Made by a program: the position numbers and the translations under genes. The notes beneath the pieces are model-generated. The model was not told where the DNA came from, ran no database searches, and saw only the letters and a program-made list of their open reading frames with translations. A stretch of 64,000 nt of DNA from assembly GCA_018873225.1 (NCBI GenBank), contig JAEILZ010000004.1, forward strand, positions 3,472,001-3,536,000, given 5' to 3'. Each line of letters opens with the position of its first letter. Position 1 is the stretch's first letter. Below are positions 32,357-43,587 of the stretch, in pieces. This DNA is from [Phialemoniopsis] sp. UDSM-2020. Lineage: Eukaryota > Ascomycota > Sordariomycetes > Thyridiales > Thyridiaceae.

Positions 32357-35300
32357 ATGGCAGTAATGACCACGCAACAACCAGACGGAGGTCTCCTCGA
32401 TCAGAAGCAACACCCGGTTGCACTCAAGATGGCGTCGCAAGAGCAGTCGCCGCCCGCACCGGCGCAAACCACCAACGGAATCAACGGGTAAGTCGCATTC
32501 GGCAGGGCCTCGCACTGAAGCTTTGCAAGCCGCCCCTTCTCCCTTCCATTCGCCACTTTCGCCATTCCATTCGCGTCATCACCTGCGCATCACCCGGCAT
32601 CGCTATCCGCTCGTCACGATCTCAGAATGCATGCTTTTATCGTCACTGTACACCGACACTAACATTGATCATTTCAGACATTCATCGCCCAAGATGGCTT
32701 CTGTCGCCACGCCGCCCGCTGCCGAAGAGAACACACCGCCCAAGGTTGACTCATTCAAAGACGAGACAGAGGCTACCAAGTCACCAGAGAAGGACAGTGT
32801 TCCAGCGGAGGAAGCGCCAAAGGAAGCCGTGATTCAAGAATCATCACTTGCGCCCCCGACGCCAGCAGAGGAGCCGACTACTGTACCCGAAGCACCAAAG
32901 GACGACCCGCCCGCTGTCGAGGCGCTGGCCCCGGTGGCCCCTGACGAGGCTCCGGCTGCAGCAACCGCCCCATCTCCTGCCAAGGAGGACGACGCACCGG
33001 CCGCGCCGCCATCGGAAGACGCAGCACCCCCGGCAGAGCAGTCCAGCGAGCAACCCGCTGAGGACAAGCCCACGCCCGCGCCTCAGCCTAGCGAGCCGAG
33101 TCCGGATGTCGATATGCCCGATGCCCCTCAGCCCGAGGCTGCCGCCGTGGCGGAGGAGAAGGACGAGATTCCCCCGACCCAGGCTACCGAGGCGAGCGAG
33201 GCGCCAGCCCAGTCGGCTCTGGACGAACCCAGCCAAAATCCGACGATCGCGTCCAACACAGCCATGGAGACATCACAGGAAGATATTTCGGCTCCCGCTA
33301 CCGCAGACACGTCCATGACCGATGCACCCTCCCAGTCGGCGACAAAGGTGGCCCGTGAGCGTGAGGAGGACGACGTCGAGGAGCCGCTGGCCAAGCGCGC
33401 AAAGACGGAGGAGGCTGTTTCCCAGCCGGACGAATCATCCATCTCGGCGAAGCCCATCATCCACTCGGCTGACGAACCCGCGGCTCTTGACAATATCGAG
33501 GTCGAGAAGCCCGACATTCCTCGGCCGACACGTGTTCCTGGCGAGAGCGGCAGCATGGGCGACTTTGCTCAAGACGACAAGCCCATCACGGATTATGCCA
33601 ACCGCGAGATTCGCAAAGTTCTGGCGAATGTCAAGAAGACCAAGGCTGGTGCCTTGTTCAAAGACCCCGTCAAGACAAAGTGGCCGCATTTGTGGGACGC
33701 CTATGTTGCTAAGGTCGACCGTCCTGTAGATATCAGCCACCTCGAGCATGGCCTGCGCAACAAGTCATATGAACGCTTCGGTCAATTCGTGGAGGAGGTG
33801 TTCCTTCTCTACGAAAACTCCCTACAGTTCAATGGTCCGCAGCACGATGTCACCGGTCACGCAAAGTCACTGGTGGAAAACATCTTTACCCGCATGGCCG
33901 AGGTACCGGCCGAGCAACCCGCCAAGCCTGAGCGGAACAATGCCAAGGCCCAGGGTGCTCGCACTCATGAGCCGCGTGCAGCAGCACAGGGCAGGCGCGA
34001 GTCCCGCGGTGCCGCCGTCTCGCCTAGCGATCAGGTCGTCGAATCACCAGTCTACGCAATCCCTCCCTCTGGTATGCCCATGATCCGACGCGATTCTGCC
34101 AAGATTGATGACGACCGGCCCAAGCGACCCATCCACCCCCCTAAGCCCAAGGATCTTGGGTACGAACCCAAGAACCTCAAGAAGAAGAAGTCTTCCCCTG
34201 AGCACCGCTTCTGCGACGAGGTGATGAGGGAGCTCCTGAAGGGGAAGAACTGGGAAACGAACCAGTTCTTCGCACACCCAGTTGATCCCGTCCATGATGG
34301 TGCGCCCGACTACTTCAAGTTCATCAAGAAGCCGATGGACCTGGGTACGATGCAGACCAAGCTGCATTCGGGAGAATACGACTCGTTCAAGGAGTTCGAC
34401 TCGGACTTCAAGCTGATCATCAAAAATTGCATAAAGTTCAATGGAGATCTGAACAATGGACAACCGGTCACAACCGCAGCATTGAGGCTGCAAGATCTCT
34501 ACAACTCCAAGGTTGCCGAGAAGGACCAGTGGATGGCCTCGCATGCACCGCCACCGACCGCCGCTAGCCCGGGCGCCGACGCCAAAGACTCAGACGAGGA
34601 GGAAGAGGCTAGCGACCCGGAGTTTGAGGAGGAGCCCGCGCCCACTTCCAACGCGACTATTGAGGCTCTGACCCAGCGGCTCAAGGAGGAGCGTGACCGG
34701 CTTACCTCGCTCATCGACGCGCCGCTCCCCAACATGGCTCTCATCAAGACCCAGGAGACTGTAGTGAGTATGATCACTACTCAAATCGTCGAGGAGAAGA
34801 CCAAGCTCGCTCAGCAAGGCGGCTCGCGCAAAAAGGCAGCCAAACCCAAGGCGGCAAAGGCCAAGAAGCCTGCCGGCACCGGCGCGGCTGCTGGTGGCGC
34901 CAAGAAGGGCGCGGCAGGTGCGGGCGGTGCCAAGAAGGCTGGTGGTGGTGCGAAGAAGGCTCCCAAGGCTCGTGCGGCTATGGGCCAGCCCGAGAAGGAT
35001 GCGATAACGAACGGAATCAACCTACTCGAGGGAGCCCAGCTTGAGAAGGCCATCGAGATTATCAAGAAAGACACCCATCAAGAGGTAAGTTCCAGCGTCC
35101 CCTTCATCTCGGTGTTCGAAACCAAAAGTTCAACATGTACTGACTTACCTGCCTTGTAGGAGAGCGAGGACGGCGAGCTAGAGCTTGATATCGACCAACT
35201 CTCTCAGGATGCACTTCGTCAACTCTACGAGCTGGTTGTTAAGCACATGCCCCACCTCAAAGTGAAGGAGGTCAAGAAGGCCCTCCCGGCGGAGGCAGGA

Positions 35301-35510
35301 GCCGGCGGTTCAAAGGCGCAAAAGCCCAAGAAGCATAAGCCGATGGGCAAAGCCGAGCAAGAGTCCCGGATCCAAAAACTCCAGGAGATCAAGGCTCAGT
35401 TCCAGCGCCCTGGTAGCGGCAGTCAGGAGCCGTTGCCCTCGGTCGAAGGAAACCAGGCGACTCAGTACGACAGCGACGACGAGAGCGAGGCTGACTCCGA
35501 AGAGGAGTAG
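32357..35510 (+). CDS. bdf1: BET-family double-bromodomain protein, Bdf1-like
   Basis: Chromatin reader that binds acetylated histone tails and helps recruit TFIID. Exons 32357-32487, 32678-35084 and 35160-35510 give 962 residues. Exon 1 (starting MAVMTTQQPDGG) joins across a 190-nt intron to NGINGHSSPKMASV; a second possible ATG sits at 32694. Residues about 50-320 are a Pro/Ala/Glu-rich disordered region. Bromodomain 1 is at about 349-455 with the acetyl-lysine Asn in LQFNGPQHD; bromodomain 2 at about 552-665 with YFKFIKKPMDLGTM and Asn in IKFNGDLNN. A lysine/alanine-rich linker (AKKGAAGAGGAKK) precedes the NET domain at about 815-890, which is split by intron 2 and ends in RQLYELVVKHMP. 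The tail is Ser/Glu-rich. Bromodomain 1 is divergent, as in related moulds. Confidence 0.93.
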
Positions 35511-37900
35511 TGGATTACCCTTCACTTCTCTTCGGCTCAACAACTCGGCAATCCGCGGTGCTTCCACAGTGCTCGATCGTGCAGTATGCGCCGCCCTGAT
35601 GTCGCGTCATTTCATCTTTTGGTGAACTTTCCGGCTGGGAGTGGAATGTGCGCATGCGAAGTGGATGCGGTGCCGCCGGCAGCCCGTTGTTGAACTTTGT
35701 GTGTAATGATAACCCTGTCGGCGCAACGTGTACATTAATGATTTTTCATCGTTTCGGGAGGTCCGCGCCGAAATACACCCCGTCCTCATCCGGATTGGGG
35801 TCAATACCCAAAAGGCGCGACGGGATGAAAAAGGAACAAAAATAATTCAGGCATGAAAGCCTGGGCAAAGGAGGCGGGACGACCAAAAAATAGCGAAGCT
35901 TGCCTCTTTCCTGGTTTTGCGTTTTGCCTTTGGGGACTGGGACCGGGCAGAAAGGATCAGGCGTGGTTCTTATGATGGAAGTACCCCGGTCCTTCTCGTC
36001 TTTCGACTTTTTTTCCGGCGAGCGTTGGCGCGTGTGATGGGTTACTGGGGGCTTCTTTTTGTGTCCTCCCAGAAGAAGGGACAGGATGGGAATATGGGAT
36101 TTTGATGACATGGCGCGAGCCCTGGCTGAACTGGTCGGTCGGGTTTGGAGGGCCGTAATGGGAATAGATTGGTTTCCCTCACACCTTTCTTGCTGCTTGC
36201 CTGTGAACTCGCTTTTGAACGTGATCTTTGGTCGTGCGTGCTTCCGTTGCTCTGCCGAGGTATAATTGTATTCTGCCGTGGCCGTGGTGTGTGCCTCTGT
36301 CTCGGTCGACAAATATTGGTATGTTACAGACAGGAGAGGTTTCGGAGGATATGCCGTTCGAGGCAGGATGGATACGTTCTTGGGAATGCTGTCGTGGCCT
36401 GTAGAAGAAAAGGACAGTTAGCGGAGTTCTGCCTGGCGGGGTTTCTTTGTCTGTCCGAATTGCGAAACTCTGAAAGAGGGGGGGGATACACTCTGTTTCT
36501 TTGTCGGAGGCGTGGGATCTTCGCAGCACCAGGAATGATGCCCCGCATGACCAACTGAAACCTGGCCGTTGGGTAAGAACTTACCTGGCTTCAACACTCT
36601 GTCTGGAAGAAGGAGTGGGAAGAGTTTGCGCGGTGAATACGCAGCCGTGTGCCGTAGATATAGTTGTCGCGAGGTTTGAGACAAGAACTGGTGCCTGGAC
36701 ATCGTGCAATGCCGGCAAGGTGGTCAACCAGACCTTGCTGGGCTGAGTGGGAGCAGCAGTCTTCGCAAGAAGCTCGGATGTGTCCATGTCGAAAGGCATG
36801 ATGCTGAGAAACAAAGTTGTCGTTGCGTCCAAGATGCAAAATCTAAAAGGAAGGGAGGAGAAAAAGATTAATCTTTTGCTCATCACATCTTGTCCGGGCA
36901 AAGCAAGGGAGAGTAGGAGGTCAGGGCCAGGAAATTGGGTAGACCCTTTTTTTTTTTTTGTCGGAGCCGGACATGATTGATGACGGATGGTGGTGGTTGT
37001 GGGGTTTGGTACCTTTTGGCCAAGGTAGTAGTGCCAGCAAATCTTTGTGGGCGGGCAAATAATTAAATAAAACAGAAATAGGCTGCAAGCGAGACTGGGC
37101 GCTTATCTTTCGATCTGTATGATCTTATCGATTTGTTAGAACGTGGGAATGGTACGTTGTAGGGAGGGATTTGGATCAATGTCGTTGGTAGGCTTAACAG
37201 GCTTTGGGGCGGTGAGTCGGGGGATTGTCCGTGATTGAGCGCTGGCTCCAGCGTAGCCTTTTAGTGGTGAGAGTTTGCACCTTATTACGGGTTCCTGTGT
37301 GTAGACTCACAGCTTCAAGAATGAATTCATGGTTGTCAATTGACTCATTAGGTGGCCGCGTTCAGATGATCAAAGTAGCAAAGCCATTGAAAATCTTCTT
37401 TCTTTGCTTCCCAATACTGATTGCTATTGGATTGCGGAGAGAGGTCTTGATTCAGAGACGGAGAAACGAGCAAGGTTGTCAGCGGCGCATTGAAGCTGCT
37501 AGAAACTGTAGAGCACAAGATGATGTTCTCAGACCATTGTGTCTGCCCAGCCTGCCCAAGATCGCTCGGGTAGGGGCAGAGGTTGGGTCCGATGGCCGAG
37601 GACCGGACGGGCATTTGGGGTGATGCATCGTGTCGTCAGTGGCCGATGCGCGACGGCACTTGCCGTCTCTTTGACCACAGAAACACCACTCGACCCCTTC
37701 AACATCATCCTCGCACTTCATCCTCTTACTCAGATATCGCAAATAAAACATCTTCCAAAAGTAAAAGTAGAGCATACACAATTTTCATAAGCAAGGGGAG
37801 ACAGGTTCGACACCGGCTCACCTACCTAGGAACTCACCGCCGCGACACCCCCACTTCCGGTCCGCGTCTTCAAGTGCCTCCGGACAATCGCACCAGCACC
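35511..37900. other. 2.4-kb region without a supportable gene
   Basis: It holds the 3' end of the bromodomain gene and the upstream region of the small membrane protein. Only short frames without motifs occur on both strands. A T-run of about 13 bases lies near 36949-36961. A long non-coding transcript cannot be excluded. Confidence 0.4.
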
Positions 37901-38363
37901 ATGCTCGGCCGCGTCCTCATGAGCATCTGCGCCCTGGGCCTGATCGTGGGCTCGCCCTACGCCGACTTCAGCGACTCGCACCAGTTCAACCCGCGCTGGC
38001 CCCCGCACGCAAAGTAGAACTACCACCTACACTCCCTCGGACCTGCGCCTACTGACCTTGATGAACACCAGGTTCCACAATGCGCAGACCATCACCATGT
38101 CCATCGTCCTCGGCTTCGCTACGCTCTACAATACCTGGCTCCGGCGCCGGGCCACGCCCGCCGAGGCCCGCGCCTCACTCGACATGGCCGCCTTCACGGG
38201 CGTGCTGTACTGGGCAGCGGGCTTGGTCGCGATCTTGTACCCCAACGTGTCTGGTCTGGACCCGGAGTTTGGCGGGCCGGGCTTCCCGCAGGGGTGGCTC
38301 TTTGCGTTCTTTGCGGTTTGTGCTGCTGTGGGATGGGGAATGGAGAGGGCGAAGCTTGGCTGA
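37901..38363 (+). CDS. small four-helix membrane protein (possible DUF6640 type)
   Basis: Exons 37901-38013 and 38072-38363 with a 58-nt intron (GTAGAA..CCAG) give 134 residues. Four hydrophobic stretches are visible: GRVLMSICALGLIVG, ITMSIVLGFATLYN, AAFTGVLYWAAGLVAILYP and GWLFAFFAVCAAVGWGM. Between helices 1 and 2 lies the motif HQFNPRWPPHAKFHNAQT, which is exactly the piece rebuilt by splicing and is characteristic of a family of small fungal membrane proteins that I associate, tentatively, with DUF6640. The His/Pro-rich loop may face one membrane side and bind a ligand or metal, but nothing shows its role. It ends in MERAKLG. Confidence 0.75.
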
Positions 38364-40932
38364 AAGTCGGAGCTGCTTGGCGGAAGAAGGGTGATGGAGG
38401 CGGATTATGTAAGGTGGTAGCAAGTAGGGTACCCGCCTGGGGTCAACAAAGACGGGCAATGTTGACATCTGACAGACTGCGGGATCGGGTTCCGTTGGGT
38501 GCTGTTGTGGATCGTCAGTGCTGGCTGTCGATGCGGGATGTGCGACAGAGACAACTTCGGCCAGACTTGTCTCTTGTGGGTTCGTTGACAGGAGCCATGT
38601 CTCAGACCGGTCTTGGGATCAGGTACAAGCTTTGCGTTGTGTAAAGGACACATTGTTAGCTGAGATTCCCTTGGTCACCCATGCATGCCATGACCCAAAA
38701 GCAAATGAGCAATAAGAATCGTGTGGCTACTCATGAGTGAGTTCTTGATCTTGATGGTGTCGAAGACGGATATGTCGGCGCAGATTTCGTGGGGGGTACG
38801 TGCTCAGGAGGCTTGAAATGGTTCTAACGGCTCTCGCTAACGCCCCTTGTGGCGCCCCTTTCCTGGCACTATCGCGTGCTGTGCTTCTTTTTTTAGGACC
38901 TGGAAAGACTCCACCCCGAAAGCATAACTCGCGTAGTCATGTTGAAATGATATTCTTGGTACTTGGAGTGATTGAGAGCACTAGGTATTTCTCGAAAAGG
39001 ACAATTGGCCCTCGAAGCTGGACGACGTGAGCTGAACACGAATTGTTCATCTTGTCAAATCTGCTGCCAGGATCGCTAGATCAGCAGCGATGCCCACAAG
39101 AAACCTGCCAAGATCAAAAGTCGTGTGCACATTTTCCTAATGGAGTGATATGACTGGGGATTGTGTGGAGACCCAAGGGGGGGAGACAAATGCGATACGA
39201 CATGCCATCTCGCAGTCTTCACCCTGCCAAGAGGCCGAAGATGAACAGATGGGCATGACGAGATTTCGCATACATCGCGCAGTGTAACTGACGGGTTCGA
39301 GCAGCCGTCTTGGGCTTGTGTTCTCTCGTGTCAGCCAAACAATGCTGTGACATGACCGGCCGAGCGAAGACTCGTGGCACAACTGGTGACTCGCGTCTAC
39401 TTGTACATTTCCCAGCTGGGCTACGTAATAAGGTTCCACTTCCTTTGGACGACGCAAGATGCTAATCCTTAAATTTGAGAGCAACATTGAAGGGAGTGGG
39501 GAGACGGAAAGACAAAGGCGAAGAAGAAAAAGAAGGAAAACAGGCCCGGTGATAAAACCCGGTTCTGGATATAATTTCTTCAAGGAGAGTCCCACGAGGT
39601 GGGGATGGCGAGACAATGCATGCCAAAAATTTGAAAAGAGCTGACGACGCCCAGACTCGAAGCGCGGGTGAAGCCCAGACTAGCGCCTGTTGAAAACCAG
39701 CCAGAGGAGCCAGACGACGACCCGACACCCAGGGTCTCTCTGCATACCAGACACCGGGCACATCCACACATCCACCACACCGTCCTTTTTTCCCGCCTCT
39801 CTTCTCGAGGAATATGCTTGTCATGAGCGGGAGCGGCGGGGGCGGGCTCTCGATGAGTAGTAGAGCGATGATGACTGGAGATGATGCACACGCGCACCGG
39901 CATCTATCCGGCCCATCCATTCCTCGTGCGGACCCGCAGCTCTCCTCCTTCTCTGCTCTCTACTTGCTCTCGCTCCTCCTGTCGGGTCTGCAAGGTGGCA
40001 GGTAGCGTGAGACAAGAGTGGTACGTATGCTTTTGCCCTCTCAAACAGGGATGGCCACCATGATCCAGGTACTGGCATCGAGCTGTGTGTGTACATCCCC
40101 CGTAGTCTAGCAAGAAACAATTACATGATCCGAGAAGACTATCTATCTGCAGCACGTTTCTCTTCCTTCTCTAGCTTGGGGTTGTTTTCTTCCTCCCTTT
40201 CTTTCGTCTCTGCTACACCTTTGGCTCTTGATCCTTTCAATAGTGCCATCCCAAGGACTTTGGTAAAACCGGCCCGCGCCAGTTCATCCCATCTTTGCTT
40301 CTTTCCCTGTGTTCCTACCTGCCCTGTTTTTGCTACATCCGGGTCTACCACGGTTCCTGCCGCTCTAGTCGACACCCGCCTGGCCAGCGACTTCCTCCTC
40401 TCTCCTCGCCTGTCACTCCAAACGCCCAACCTGGATTTTGGTTCTTGACGATTGAGTGTCGACATAGCTTGTCCAAAACATTGTGCTTTTCGACCACTGT
40501 ACATATTGCGGCTCTCAATTGGACGGCGCCTACCCGAGGGATCGCCCAACTTGTCACATCGCTTGTCTGGCGTCGCCTCCTCGCCTGTCAAGGCCGTTCC
40601 CAAGCCGGCTTGGCTTTTTCTTGGCAACGCCGCCGCCCGAACGCCGCATCCCACCAAACACGGATCGCCATATCATCCCTCCAATACAGGCAGGCCCCTC
40701 GTTCAGACGAAACGAAAGGAGCTTTGAGCATTGCGTGGCGACCCTGACTTTTCTTTTAACTCAATCTCGTCTTCGATACCCCGAGCGCAGCTGAACACAC
40801 CTTTGCCAGCAATTACTACCAGGCACAATCAGGACTGAACACGGCTTCGGCTGACAACCTCTCACCATTGTATGCACAGGTCGGGATAGTCGTTCGATGG
40901 CGGTGGAATAGGTGGATTGCGCTGCAAGGAAT
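38364..40932. other. 2.6-kb region without a supportable gene, probable long leader
   Basis: Pyrimidine-rich between about 39900 and 40800 on the plus strand, as in long fungal 5' leaders. Short frames exist on both strands, but none shows a motif or a credible splice structure. Confidence 0.4.
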
Positions 40933-42734
40933 ATGATCGCCAACGGACCCTCGAGCTTCCTGCTCGGTGACCGGCAGACCTACGATCGCGCATGCTTCCG
41001 GTCCTTGCTGGCCTTTGTGTCGCATCGCATTCTCAAGGGCGGACCAAGATTACTGCTGCATCTGGCCCTCTGCCTGGCCGGCATAATCTTATTGACGAGG
41101 CTTCTGCCGCAACGGGTCTCGGATGTAACGTTTGGGTCGACATATAGCGACTTGGTGCGCTGGGAAAAGAACAAGGCCAACCAGCAAAGCGAAGAAATCG
41201 GCGGAGGACTCAGGATAGTCGTGTTTGGCGAGAATGGCATCACTCTTCCTGCCCGGTTGGAGGGGGAGAGTCAGTCGAGGATTGGGAAGGGGTGGACTGA
41301 AGTGCTCTGTGCAGAGGTATGCGTCGCAGGCGACGTCGCCCAGAACTGTCATTATGCTAACCTTGACTGCAGCTGAACTGCATGAGATATCTATCACTGG
41401 TACCCACCCTCAAGTCGCCTCATCGGTCGATGGTCTCGAACGACATGTTTGCCGCAGCCGTCGAGGAATCCATCGTCAACTCTCAAATGTCTGATCCCCC
41501 AGGGCCGGATTACTCCTTTGTCAACGAGCAGTACCCCGTGTCCCCCGATATACCCGATCTCGCTGCTCAAGTCTCGACGTTCTTATCGATGCCAGCACCT
41601 ACCAAACCGCCCAGGGAGACAGTGTGGGTGTTCAACTTTGGATTCTGGGATGTCTGGTCTTTGGCCGCCTTGCCTCGAGATGTCTCCCACAAGTTCATCG
41701 ACAAGCTCGCCCAAGAGGTCTTTGTCAACGCGGAGCGTTTGTACCAGGCGTCTTTGGACGAAAAGTCCATCGCGCATTCTGACTACTATGGCCGGACGAC
41801 GCCTGTGCCGCCTCTGAATCCGAACTCGACGTACCGAAAGACCATCGACCCGACCATCGAACCCTTCCGCGTAGTCGTCCCACAGATTTTCGACCCGTCA
41901 TTGACTCCTGCGTGGGCAAGGGCGCGGCCAGCCCTTATCAAGCCGCACTCCAAGGCAGAGCAGCTTCGGAATGCGGCTAGCTTGACGCAGAGGTGGAATC
42001 AAGGGGCGATCAACGCCATGGAGGACTGGATCAAGACAGAAGACCAGCCGAAGCGGACTGAAGAGGAGTCTGCTCATGACGACGGGATCAATCACAAAGT
42101 GCCTGCGAAGATATCACGCAATGTCGGTGGAGAGGGGCAGCAGCAGCAGCAGCAAGAGACCGAGCCCTCGCTACCCTTTCCCCTCCGGGACGGCATCTCG
42201 TACAACCTTCCGCACTATGTCATCCCGTTGATTGTCGAACGGCACTTTCAGACGATGGAGATGGAGGATGCGACTGGGATTGGGAGTAACGCGACCGCTG
42301 CCGAGTTCTTGGAGGTTCAGGCACCGTGCGTCGAAACGACATACAACAACACAAGTATCGAAAGTAGTGTTGTCATCGAAGTGGAGGAGACTGACAACCC
42401 GAACAAGAGAGAGGACGCAAAAGAAGATGGCAGGGATGCGGGCGACAACGCCGATCACGAACAGGCCAAGAGGTCATCAGATCTTAGGGAAGTGCTCGAT
42501 GGCATGTCATTCAGCCCAAGCGCCGGTCGGCTAGGCAGGAGAAAGGCTGGCGCGTGCGACAATCCCGACGACTACCTGTTCCATGACGACTTTACTTTAT
42601 CCCAACGCGCGATTGAGAGCATTGCTCGGCAGTCGGCCGAGATGGTCCGGTGGAACATATCCACGCGGGCCTTCTGGAACAGCATCGGCAAGCCGGACAA
42701 CCAGAAGCGGACGGCAGGGCCCTGGAGCGGCTAA
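40933..42734 (+). CDS. membrane-anchored SGNH/GDSL-like protein with altered nucleophile motif
   Basis: Exons 40933-41316 and 41373-42734, with a 56-nt intron (GTATGC..TGCAG, CTAAC branch site), give 581 residues. The start at 40933 is the first ATG in frame. Residues about 36-55 form a membrane anchor (LLLHLALCLAGIILLTRLLP), making a type II protein. The following domain resembles SGNH/GDSL hydrolases: block I is LRIVVFGENGITLP, block III-like WVFNFGFWDVWSLA, and the C-terminal Asp/His region is DDYLFHDDFTLSQRAIESIA. Block I has Glu-Asn where GDS is expected, so the usual serine is absent. A 180-residue charged, glutamine- and asparagine-containing insertion (about 355-500) separates the core from its C-terminal block. 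Possible non-catalytic or divergent esterase; moderately sure of the fold. Confidence 0.65.
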
Positions 42735-43587
42735 TCAGCCAGGAGACGATGACGAATACTGTATATATGTGCAATGTCGAGAGCGGGCGCTGATGGTTCG
42801 CGCAACAACGTATACCTTGCATGCATGGGATGGGACGATTCATACAAGCATCTACACACGGCGTTCTTTTGGAGAGGGATTATTTCGGCCTGTGCATAGC
42901 AGCATACTCTTAACTACCCACGAGCAATACTCGTGGTTGGAATTTACTTACTTTTAACATTTTGGGGGCCAAACGAGACCGTTGGTGTGCGTTGGACTTT
43001 CATGTGCCCCCCGGAAACACTGACATGGGTTTGGATAGAGCGTTCTGGAACAAAATACCGACGGTCCGGATCGCGAAGGGTCGATGAGCTAGCCTGCTGA
43101 CTGCATTCTTCACAGAAACGCCTTGAACCTTTTGAAGGTCGAGACTAGGGGCCTCGGCGACGAAGTCAGCCCTGCGGTCAGCCCTAGGCCGGCTCGGTGC
43201 CCCGATGCCAAGGCGACAAGAGCTCAAGCGAGTGACCTCGATGCAACCCTACGTCAACGGCGAAGTGCGGAGAGAAGAGGGCATGAAGGTCAGCAGGCGC
43301 TCTCTCCCGCACGGACCGTTCGCCGCACACTCTATATGCAGGAACGGGGCGCGTCCCGCGCCGGTTAATGTGCCACTCGCAATTTAAACGGTGCTTTCTC
43401 CGTGGCTCAGATGGCGGGGACAGGAGGCCCGAGGCTCGGGGTCGCATGGATGCTGCGGAGGAAATATTTGGGTAGAGACTGGGGTTGGGGGAGGGTATAA
43501 TAAGGAAGGTATGCGCAAAGCTTGTTGTTCTTGGGATGTTTGTCTCGTCATCCGGCCGACTTTACTGTGGTACCTGTGTTAACAGCA
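42735..43587. other. intergenic with TATA-like element
   Basis: 853 bp before the esterase. A TATA-like TATAATAA lies at 43496-43503, about 85-90 bp upstream of the start codon. Nothing else supported. Confidence 0.4.

Noticed and set aside
32694..32696. ATG in exon 2 as the start of the bromodomain gene
   Set aside because: A 131-nt upstream exon with good splice sites joins in frame, so the earlier start at 32357 is preferred, though internal initiation is possible.
36145..36558. 137-codon plus frame in the 35.5-37.9 kb gap
   Set aside because: Starts without context, has no motif, and competes with equally long antisense frames.
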